Assembly: GCA_907163375.1 (NCBI GenBank)
Contig: CAJQUW010016930.1
Coordinates: 62,001 to 126,000 of the forward strand
Source: Prostheceraeus crozeri
Lineage: Eukaryota > Platyhelminthes > Polycladida > Euryleptidae
Direction: 5' to 3'
Length of the DNA stretch: 64,000 nucleotides
The translations under genes and the position numbers were made by a program. The notes beneath the pieces were generated by a model. It saw nothing but the letters and a program-made list of their open reading frames with translations, was not told the DNA's origin and ran no database searches. This document shows positions 55,167 to 64,000 of the stretch, piece by piece. The first letter of the stretch is position 1; every line of letters starts with the position of its first letter.

Positions 55167-57616
55167 AAATTAGCGCTTTCTATTGTACGCAGCCATAAAC
55201 CGTGCCATTCTGTCTGGCGTGCATATGACCTGTTGGTCTGTTGTGTTTCCGCAGCACACAGCTGCTTGAAAATGACTTACGATAGACTCGGTAATGATCC
55301 AGCTAAAGTATTGACTGAAACGTGCTTACTTTTTACCTTATTAATTCATTAATCAAATTACTATTACGTATTCGAAATATCATAAAGATATGAAAAAAAG
55401 AGCAACTATAAAATCCAAGAGAAAGGGTGAAAATGAATGCACAATCTTTTATTAAATGATCAATGACATGTACCAGTATTTGTATATTCAATTCAATGAA
55501 ACCTTATTATATGGAATTCAATACAATTCAATTTCCTTGAAGTTTAGAATTATTTAAGTAATCTGCATTAGAAATACATGTAGTTCTGCAAATATGATAT
55601 TTCAACGCTTAGCACGACTATACTGGATCTAAATTCTTTGTATTGAAATTGATGGACTTCAATTTTACAGATGTTTATTGCGCGGACTTGTGTCAATTGA
55701 CAAGGAATGTAATTGATTAGTTATCAAAATGTGTGCGATAATAAGAAAATAGTGAAGCATATATTTTTTGAGTACAAATAATGAATGCATGATGCCTTAT
55801 GTTTCAAGTCAACTCGTTGTACAAGTTTGGCGGATAAGCATTCAACTAAGATTTGTGTTGGGAAACTTGAATTACAGTATGCTGCCCTGTACTATCTACT
55901 GTACTCAGAACTTTCCATATTAACCAATTTGGGTACTTGCATGTAAGCATTTTGTCAGCCACTATGTGTGGGACCCCGCTCGTCTGGGTTTGAGTGTTCA
56001 GGTTAGGGGTCGAAACACAACTAGACGAGTACCTGCTGATGACTGACAGACTGCAGTGTTATGTTTTATATCCCTTAATTGGTAGCTGAAGTAGTGGTCG
56101 ATGTATTGTAATTCAAATGAAGAAATGTGGAATTACATGAAGTACTATAGACGGATGAAGAAACTGGCGATAACAAATTCAAGTGAAGAAATAGTATTTT
56201 CCATGTGTAGTCTTAGGTATAGTGTATAGTTTCATTGCTTTCGGTGTAGTAGAGTGTCATTGTAGTTCTATGGTTTGCCTCCATTATCCACTTTCCACTT
56301 ATCCACTCTTACCATTATCCACTTTGTGTAGTGTCAGAATGTAGCACGGTGTAGTAGCATTACTGTATTTCCATGTTTTACCTCCACTTTTCCAATTTTT
56401 ATCCATCGATCTCTTGTTGTTTTATAATATCCATTTTTAATTTCCTTCACCTATGGTGACCATCGTCCTATTGTATTTCCACTACCAGCATCTGTAGTCG
56501 GTAAGGTATATTAGACGTCTGTTTTGAACGTGTATGCGGCAGTGTTTGGAATCTATGATAGTAGTATATTTTAACACTAAGAATGAGTAGTATTACAAGT
56601 CTTAAGATTTCCACTTTTACCAGATATTGGGCCAAAGCTGATCAATTTTAATTCATTGTCACGAGAAAGTTCCATTGAGTTCTTTAAGAACTGATTAATC
56701 CAATGTTTACAGTAGCATTGCATCTGTGCCATTGTGGATTGGAGAACGCCATCAGTCCTCATTAGGACTACTTTAATTAATAATTTGAATTAGTAGGCAT
56801 TATATTCTATTATAAATGGCTGCTGGGATGATTTTCATCATCGTATTAGAATGTGCTTTTTCAATGGGCTCTTGGAGCTCAGTTGAAGAAGCGGAACCGG
56901 AAGCGATGAAACTGGAACCGCTTCTGTAGTCCTGCATTAAACCCCTACTGAAGGGTTGAAATCCCATCAGATATGCTTCTGTTTGCTTCTCAAATGTCTT
57001 TTGGACGTTCGCAACGACGTCCCATCAATACTTGAGGTCTCCGTCTTTGAAATTTCACAAGCACAGCTGTGAAATGATTTTTCTCTCATCAGACTCGTTG
57101 CTATTCGTCAACAATTTCTTTAAGATTCATGCCTTTTCTCTAACACAAGTTTTATGATAGAAGCGAACTTCACTTGTTGTCTAAAGTTTGAAATGAAAGT
57201 GCAAAGCTTTATTTACTGATTGCAAAAATGCTCCAAAATTGACATTTAATCATTGAAATTTACATTTTTCCGGGATGCAGTTCAAGCTCTCACCCTCGTT
57301 CGCTGATGTGGTTAATTTCCCTCACCTACATTTGGAACTTATCAAATTTGAGAGTCATTGAATATTAAATGATTGATACATTTAATCTCTTTCAACTTTC
57401 CACAGAATCTTGAAGGTAGGTGATTGCTTATAGACACATCCTGTTTTGAGATTTTAGAAATAGATTTGATGTCGTGGAAGAATGTCTCCTGACATTTCTA
57501 AACAGCCTGTCAGGCTCTGATCTCATTTTCGGCAATCATTCAAATGTTTATGATATTCATTGATCAATTGATGTATGTTGATATGAACCAGTTTCCTAGC
57601 GCGTGCTTTCTTGCAG
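55167..57616. other. No recognised gene
   Basis: AT-rich. Loose repeats of a TCCA(C/T)TT(A/T)TCCACT-like word occur at 56275-56420. No coding domain is recognised. Confidence 0.5.
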
Positions 57617-57787
57617 GATCAATATACATCACCAGGAAAATTGGATCGATGGGACAGAACGTTGGAGTTTCAGGAGATGGAACCGTACAATATCGGTGGT
57701 CAGTTATGCATCATTTCTGTTCGCAAAGCCTGCCATCTCCGCGGCTGTACAATGACCGATGGGGCCAAGATTCGTTTTAGCTGCAGT
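57617..57787 (+). CDS. Probable internal exon, unrecognised Cys-containing protein
   Basis: A strong acceptor (GCGTGCTTTCTTGCAG) ends at 57616 and a strong donor (AGT|GTGAGT) follows 57787. The 171-bp segment is open in one frame for exactly 57 codons, phase 0 at both ends: DQYTSPGKLDRWDRTLEFQE, then MEPYNIGGQLCIISVRKACH, then LRGCTMTDGAKIRFSCS. Its G+C content is higher than the flanks. Four Cys residues suggest a small folded or extracellular module. No family is recognised. Of all unassigned stretches in the window this has the best exon signals. Confidence 0.5.
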
Positions 57788-57869
57788 GTGAGTATCTTGG
57801 GACTCACATTTTTTCAATTTCCCGCGTCTGCAGGGACAGGAGAGAGTGCGAGGTACACACAGAAGCGGT

Positions 57870-58035
57870 GCGCAAAGCCTCGCACACGAAGTCTTTGATA
57901 TGAAGAGGGTTATTTTGGATGTCTGTCTGCTCCGTAATGCTCCATTTCCTGCGTAAGCTAAGAACTTCCGAATTCTTGCAGCCTTCCATCAGATGATCGA
58001 TGGATTCCGAGTAGACACCTGCGCCGATATATTTT
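57870..58035 (-). pseudogene. Possible LINE C-terminal scrap
   Basis: The minus-strand frame reads VYSESIDHLMEGC followed by KNSEVLSLRRKW. An E-S-x-x-H-L-x-x-x-C pattern is common at the C-terminus of I/R1/Jockey LINE ORF2 proteins. Too short to be sure. Confidence 0.25.
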
Positions 58036-58344
58036 TCATCGGCGGCGGCGTTTATCGGCGTACATTTGTTGAGTTCATGATAATAGAAGTTGGATCTCTC
58101 CTTAGTATCTAAGTGTCTTCATCGAAAAAAACGGAAAGTCTAAATCTCATTACTGATTAAAATCAGCACAGAAGAATTCGGTAAATATTCACCATCTGAA
58201 AATGTTGTGATGCATGTAGACTACTCAGTCGGCACAATTCACGGAAGTTGTTGTATATCAACTAAGGGTTCTTAATTCAACAAATATTGTGATTTTTGTG
58301 TAATTAACAGAAATACGACACCCTTATATAAAGCTGAGTCACTA

Positions 58345-58363
58345 TGTATATATATATATATAT
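58345..58363. repeat. (TA)n microsatellite
   Basis: A run of about nine TA dinucleotides. Confidence 0.9.
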
Positions 58364-58579
58364 CTCACTGTGTCTCGTCTAAGGCTCTTGCTCCGTTTTT
58401 GATGCATCCCTTTTCTTGATCTTTGCAAATACTGAGCTTCGGGGTACCATCGCCTCTTCTTGGGCTCACATTCTGTATGTTGTAGACAAAGAAGTTGTGA
58501 AGTTGTTTATTTATGATTCCTCTTTGTACAATGAAACGGAAGCCATTGATGTTGATGGAGAGGGCAATTGATTATTCTA

Positions 58580-58961
58580 CACTGTAAACTCTAGGGCACG
58601 AAATTTCGGCACGATTTTAGGCAATTTCGAAATTAGGCACGAAGTTCATGCATCAATTTAAACAACCCAAGGCACGAGTAGGCACGAAGTTCATGCATCA
58701 ATTCTAAACAATCCAAGGCACGAGTAGGCACGAAATTCATGCATCAATTCTAAACAACCCAAGGCACGAGTAGGCACGAAGTTCATAGTGCCGAGTTCGT
58801 GCCCATTGATATTTCTTTTGAGTTCATTGGATAAACAAATATTTGGTTTGGTGCCTATTAGTGCCTAGTGGCGCCTACTGGTGCCTCGAGGCACTAACTA
58901 GGCGCTAACTGGCACAAAATTTCGGCGTCGTGCCTAGATTCGTGCCCTACAGTTTCCAGTG
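58580..58961. mobile_element. CACTG-ended MITE (CACTA/EnSpm-like) with internal repeats
   Basis: The ends are 24-25 bp imperfect inverted repeats (left CACTGTAAACTCTAGGGCAC, right complement CACTGGAAACTGTAGGGCAC) and are flanked by TA on both sides as a 2-bp target duplication. The interior carries about 3.5 tandem copies of a ~46-bp unit (GGCACGAAGTTCATGCATCA, then ATTCTAAACAACCCAAGGCA, then CGAGTA) at 58637-58790. It then has a run of GTGCCTA-type words in the opposite sense. No coding capacity. Ends beginning CACTG and a short duplication fit the CACTA superfamily, but a 2-bp duplication is shorter than the usual 3 bp. Confidence 0.75.
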
Positions 58962-59683
58962 TACACATGTATTACAGAGTAAAATCCTGCCAATTATTGT
59001 TATTTTTGATACACTCACAAGTAAGCGCTCTCACCTGACAGAAAACGCATGAAAATCTCCCTCTCATTTATGTTATGCCTCCTACAGATCATGTAAAACT
59101 GCTCAATAGTAAGCAATTTCTTATTTTCTTCATAACGAAGACAATACAAGACAGTTCCATAATTTGCGAGACCATTCGCCGATTCTCTTAGTACACTTAG
59201 TGAAAATAAGAGACGATATCAAAGAATACACATGCAAATCCGATAGGCGGCAGTGTGAGGTTTTCAGTAGAAATGAGATTTGTCTGTGATTAAATGAAAA
59301 GTACTATGTCTGGCCACATTTTTTGCATGGAATTTCTTCAGGTCATGCAATCATGTATTATTTTATTATCAAACTAAACATCAAAAGAGTGAGTTGTTGG
59401 TAAAATTTGATTAAAATGCTGTGTTTACCGCTATCAATCTTTTCATGAATGAATTGTTTACAAAATTAAAGTTTTTTGAAAATGCAGTTTGCAGACGTTC
59501 TAAGCATCACATGAGGTTGGGAGGGTAGCCGTTAGAATCGCATCGATTTCCTCTTTTCTTTACAGAATTTTCATCCCTAGCACAGCTATGAGCCATGAAC
59601 GAAGCTAGAGGTTGCTCAATGAAAAGGTGATAAATTGTATTACTTTACATAAATAAAGGAAAAAAGCAGACCTTATAATCTGA
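58962..59683. other. No recognised gene
   Basis: AT-rich spacer between the MITE and the LINE 3' end. Confidence 0.5.
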
Positions 59684-60053
59684 TTAAGCTGTCCCCATCA
59701 GAAACCAGTTCGCACGCCTCTTGAAACTATCAAAATTGTATTGGTCAGGGAAAGTGGTGTGGGAAGCTGATTCCAAAACTATGCCGTGCGAACAAGGAAA
59801 CTTTTCAAACGACTTACAGTACGTGCGTGTTCTAAGCTCACATTCATCTGCGTGTGCTTCTGGAGAAGATCTTAGGTTTGGGTAGGTGCTCATTTACTGC
59901 AGAGCTGCTTCTACCGAAATAGTATCTGTAGAAGAGACTGAGTGAAGCAACATCACGTTTGACGGAGAGCGGCTGCAACGTGTTAGCACGCTTTTCACCA
60001 ATAGGATTCTTGACAAGTTTCTTGCAAGTCAAGTTTCTTGACAAGTCTGTCAC
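59684..60053 (-). pseudogene. LINE ORF2 C-terminal fragment
   Basis: The minus strand reads ANTLQPLSVKRDVASLSLFY and RYYFGRSSSAVNEHLPKPKI in one frame, then ELRTRTYCKSFE and FPDQYNFDSFKRRANWFL in another. A third frame between them gives the RTA-x-FWNQLP box. This L-x-x-RR...YR-Y-FG...WN-LP...FKRR order is the usual end of Jockey-type LINE ORF2. At least two frameshifts are present near 59760-59880. The 3' tail runs to about 59640. It is 5' truncated. Confidence 0.75.
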
Positions 60054-60237
60054 AACTCCTTCACGGACACGGAATTCCTCTAGAATCCTCTAGAATTCCG
60101 TGGCTTTGCTTCGCAGTTTGTCCCAAACAAGTACGGGTCGAAATGTTGCTTAAACAAACAATATGTATGAGAGGGTTAAGATTCTTTCAAAATCTGAATG
60201 AGTTTAGGTTCATGAACGAAGGAACCTGATCACACGA
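60054..60237. other. Short spacer
   Basis: A small palindromic repeat GGAATTCCTCTAGAATCC, then CTCTAGAATTCC, at 60071-60100. A possible acceptor (TTTGCTTCGCAG) near 60105-60116 leads into stops. Confidence 0.4.
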
Positions 60238-60747
60238 TTGCATGACTTGAAGACATTCCATGCCGAACATTATGGCTCTAGACTTGGTGCTCTAAGATCA
60301 GAGGAAACACTGACACATATACCTGCAGTCTTCTTCCCATTGTATTTACATACGTACTCTTTCATTCGGTCGGACAAGAAGAGGAATCAGCTAGAAACTC
60401 GTGCGGGCGGTCGTTCTATTGGTAGAAATACTTATGTAGGATTTGAGATGCTACTTCTTCATTTAATTAAGCAAACTCTGATGACGAGATTCAATATTCT
60501 CATTCATTTTGACTTCCAGAGCTGCGCTCACAATTGGACTTCTATGAAAGGTCGCATCACTTTCTGGTGCATTTTCTCAGAGCAGCAGATTGCTTTGGAT
60601 TTTCCGACGACAAACCCACTCGGCGCTCCACAACCTTTGCTATTCAAAGCAGGAGCCAATGTATTTTTCAAGTTATATGGACAAGACTGTTCTCAATGCA
60701 ATGCTAAGCAAATTGAACCAAAATGGTATCAGGAAGAGATTCGAAAA
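60238..60747 (+). CDS. Probable exon with a 3CxxC-type zinc-finger domain (RTP-like)
   Basis: The frame is open for 170 codons to a strong donor (AAA|GTAAGT) at 60747/60748, phase 0. The C-terminal half reads NILIHFDFQSCAHNWTSMKG, then RITFWCIFSE, and later FKLYGQDCSQCNAKQ followed by EPKWYQEEIRK. The F-x-C-x(n)-W-T-S and [FY]GQ-x-C-x-x-C...EPxWYxEE pattern resembles 3CxxC zinc fingers of receptor-transporting proteins and their invertebrate relatives. The first CxxC pair is imperfect: only one Cys sits before HNW. The upstream boundary is unclear: no ATG opens the frame at its left edge, so an acceptor must lie within or just before it. It could be a live exon or a recently dead copy. Confidence 0.5.
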
Positions 60748-62573
60748 GTAAGTCATTCTCCATATTAAGCTATTTTGCTCTCCGTCACAGTTATGATGCA
60801 GCCCACAGAAATCTGACAATGCAATAGCAAAGGGCGAGAACGAACATCCGAATTGAAAGCGATATTTTATCGTAGACATGCTTTGTCATGACAATGATAC
60901 CTAATCAATGGCGGCTTCTACAGTGGTTGACAATGCCGAGATACCGGCGCAAAATTTGACAGAAGCTGCAATAAGAGAATGTTTACAGAAAAGTAAATAA
61001 CTTCCTTGATAAATTTTGACAACCTTGGCATGTGATTTCATCAAAGATAAAAATTACTTTAAGAAAATGAAAATAAACTGAAGATAATGTATTATCTTCA
61101 GCGCTTTCGATGACTCTAATCATAAGATAACGTCATGATACAAAAGGATTCAAAATAATCTTGCACTGAAAGTTATAGACATTCAAATTGCATAGCTATG
61201 AAAAGATTAAGTAAGTATAAAATATGCATGCATACTGGAATCGAGACATTGGACTACAGAAAATTAACATAGAGATAAGATAAAAAGCGCTTAACATAAT
61301 ACATCATATTATGAGTTTATTTTTATTTTCTTTACTTAAAGTCATTGGAAGAAAAGGCTGCTTTAAATTTTTGAAAGATAAAAATGTTTCTGTACAAAAG
61401 TATACAAATCGTATAATTCCTCGTTTGCAAGAATTTGCGTAGAAATAATGATAACATCAATCTAGCAATGACGCGTTTGTGTAATTAGATGTTGTGTTTA
61501 TCGGTTGGTGTTCATCTGAATGGCAAAGGTATCAAAAAATCAATTCTTTGCACCTGAAAGTCGATACCCTCATTGACTGTTATTTTACCGGGAATTCGAC
61601 TTGTCTGGTAAAGTATTCCATAATCCACAGAAATTGATAAAATCAGAGTCGCCCTTTCTGAAATTCATCTTCAGAATTCAAAATTATAATTTACGTTTTC
61701 TGAAAAGCAAATTATAACCATGAAACTACTTTTGTGCATTTTCAGAAATTCTAAAGTTAATTTTGTGTTACCTGATATACATTTAATGAAGCAGAAATTT
61801 ATTTAGCGCTGTCGGATGTTCAATTTTGTCTTCGGAATTTAACCGCGAGGTATCGGAGATGTTAGTGAAAGCAAAGTTGAATTACTAAAACTTGCAGCTT
61901 CTGGAAGCCACCACTCTTTAGGGATTGACTTCAATTGTGGACGTCTTTTCTAGCGATATGTTCGTTAGAGTGTCAGATCTCTAAGATACCATATCTATAC
62001 AGCACTGTAAATCATTTCGATCACAGTAATTAGCAAGAGTGTATTTTGGATGTCGTTTTTAGTGTTAGGAGAGATTATTGTCATAAATTTACCATAGACA
62101 GGAAGTTGCTTGCCGTAAGGATAGCCATGTCTAGCAGCAGCAATTTCTGCAATTGAATCAATTTTCTACTATCACTTTCTTGAGTTTCAATTTCACAAAT
62201 TGCAAGCAAAGATGTCGTTTCATTCTTTGAGTTTGAGAATAGGGAGACATGCCAGTGAGTGTTTTCCATCAGTACCGAGGATACCCACAACGTTGGTGCA
62301 ATGCTGAAGAAAATGGCTACAAAAGTGGTTTTCTGGGCATCTTTCAACTAATGGAAGATTTATTCCCTTATGACATTTAATGGTTACTTTTCGAAGATCA
62401 ACTAATCACGACTTAAACCAGACGCAGTTTAACATCAAAAAATAGGTTAATATTCGAATTACAAATTAAACCGCCCGCTGTACCTTCGCTTCTGAAAATC
62501 GGTTGCAGTTTTAGTTTACGTTTTTTAACAGATGAGTTTTGCTGTTGTAAAATGACGCTCGTAGAATAATATA
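60748..62573. other. No recognised gene
   Basis: AT-rich. If the exon ending at 60747 is real, its intron begins here. No following exon is recognised; an 88-codon minus-strand frame at 62081-62347 has no known domain. Confidence 0.5.
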
Positions 62574-62960
62574 CAATCAAATCTCGCTTAGCAACCGGTC
62601 TCTCGAGAAATCGGCTGATTAGAAAGGAAATCCCATATGCTGAAGTCTCGATGTAGCGGCCCCTCGATTAGAGACCGTTGCGTTTTGCGATTGGTTTTTT
62701 TCAGGAGCGAACTGGTCATTTTCTGTCGATAGAAAGACGGTGGGATCGTCCAGAATATTGACTAAATGCCAAAATATTTCTCTATTCCTGCTTATTTCAT
62801 GTTATTTTGATAGGAACACACAGACGGTGAAAGCTATTTATTCAATTTTCACACTACTCATCGATTAGCATCAATGATTCTCTTGGTATAGCGACCGTCG
62901 CGCTAATGCGACCGTTTCTAACACGGAACCGAGCGCGGTCGCTATCTCGAGGTTCGACTG
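62574..62960. mobile_element. pogo/Tigger-like MITE
   Basis: The imperfect ends are left CAATCAAATCTCGCTTAGCA and right (complement) CAGTCGAACCTCGAGATAGC, both followed by ACCG and flanked by TA. The CAGTCGAACCTCG start and TA target duplication are typical of pogo/Tigger elements of the Tc1/mariner superfamily. The element is 387 bp with no transposase, so it is non-autonomous. The left end has drifted at CG sites in a way expected from CpG decay. Confidence 0.75.
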
Positions 62961-64000
62961 TACTTCTTCTTGTATGCGGAGCTGCATGATGATTTCAAGC
63001 ATTCATTGACTAACTTCAGAACTCCATGCTGCGCACCAGTTTGGTTAGAAAATGAATATCTCGTACACTGTAAGATAAAAAAATTATAGATTATATTATT
63101 ATATTAATGAAATTATAAATGATTATTATTATTACGCTTTCACTTCCGCAGTGCCTGACATGCATGTGTTTTACAGCATCCAAAGACTCCAAATTTAGAG
63201 TGAGAAGCGGAATCAATCATTCAGTTTTCATCGGAGTTAATACCTTCCGCATCCCGACTTCCGATCTTATATCTCATCACAACAACCGTTTCTAACTTGA
63301 AAGGTGGTTTATAAACTGCATAATTGCGACATTTCTTTGAAGACATAAAATGTTTCACGGATTGATGAAAAATTACAATTTGAAATTACTGAAGTTGTCT
63401 ACTATCTTGAACCTACTAATATGTGATGCACAAGATTAATTCGTGGATAAAAAGTAGCAAATTTCGTCATTGAAGTGCATTTCACGAAGCATAATGCTAC
63501 AACAATTGAATAAAATGTTGCTTACTTACAGACTTGATTGATATGAAGGTAAGCATTATGTTTTTATGTCCAGGAATCAGAAAGAGATTTCAGACCCGGA
63601 GAACCTCAGTTGGAGTCAGTTTTATGTCTGGTGACGGATAACATCGGAACTTAATTAAATTGAATGCTAAGAAGCATAACTAAAGGACATTGTTGTCACA
63701 AGTTGGAATTATTTGTGTTGTTTCAATTATTTGTTGAATGTGTTTTTGTATTTCTGTTGTATTTGATGAGAAAATGGTACTTGGGATGAAAGATGATATC
63801 GAACAAGGTGTGTACTATGGAAATCAATGTGTCAAAAGAGCATAGAATTCTAGATAAATTCATTCATTTCCTTCTGTTGCTTCTAAAGCAGTCACCACCA
63901 AAGAGACTTAATAAACATGGTCTCTTTTTGAGAAGTGGTCACTTAAAGTGGTTCGACAGAATTTTAGTAGGATTTATCAAAATAAGATTGTTGACTAACA
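62961..64000. other. No recognised gene
   Basis: AT-rich sequence to the right edge, with ATT-rich simple sequence at 63080-63135. Nothing recognised. Confidence 0.5.

Overview
This window looks like nuclear DNA of a metazoan, probably an AT-rich marine invertebrate. Short candidate exons with GT/AG splice signals sit in long non-coding stretches. The mobile-element fauna is mixed: CR1/Jockey-like LINEs, Penelope-like elements with GIY-YIG endonuclease, hAT, mariner, CACTA-like and pogo-like DNA elements, and tRNA-derived SINEs. No operons, Shine-Dalgarno sites or bacterial genes are visible. The species cannot be named from the sequence.

Layout. 1-2785 is a tandem array of a ~298-bp unit, each carrying a 74-nt tRNA-like gene with RNA polymerase III boxes and a T-run terminator. 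The array runs off the left edge, and a single permuted copy sits inverted at 11.95-12.29 kb. 6.1-9.6 kb holds a LINE 3' fragment and a decayed mariner. 11.6-14.5 kb holds a LINE scrap, a Ty3/Gypsy-type pol fossil and a palindromic Penelope-like insertion flanked by a 14-bp target duplication. 17.1-20.1 kb is a fairly long LINE on the minus strand, with an ORF1-like piece, endonuclease and reverse transcriptase. 22.5-23.2 kb is a CpG-rich block leading into a possible first coding exon.

26.6-36 kb is a patchwork: a LINE 3' piece, an inverted pair of Penelope-type tails with hammerhead-like motifs, a fold-back SINE, a second mariner scrap, a small hairpin MITE, a Penelope 3' fragment and a tRNA SINE. 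36-44 kb is mostly unassigned, with one candidate exon and a 298-bp fold-back element. 44.0-46.5 kb is a 32-bp minisatellite of about 79 copies. 49.2-51.7 kb is a broken hAT-type transposase gene ending in a long coiled coil. 54-55.2 kb holds a second copy of the tRNA SINE and a third Penelope 3' fragment. 57.6-60.8 kb has two candidate host exons (one resembling a 3CxxC zinc finger), a CACTG-ended MITE with internal repeats and a LINE 3' end. A pogo-like MITE lies at 62.6-63.0 kb.

Host coding content appears very small. At most four short exons are supported by reading frame plus splice signals, and none gives a complete gene. The most notable signals are the tRNA-like array with its displaced permuted copy, the palindromic Penelope insertion, and a hammerhead-like RNA motif found at four sites whose central stem changes sequence but keeps its pairing.
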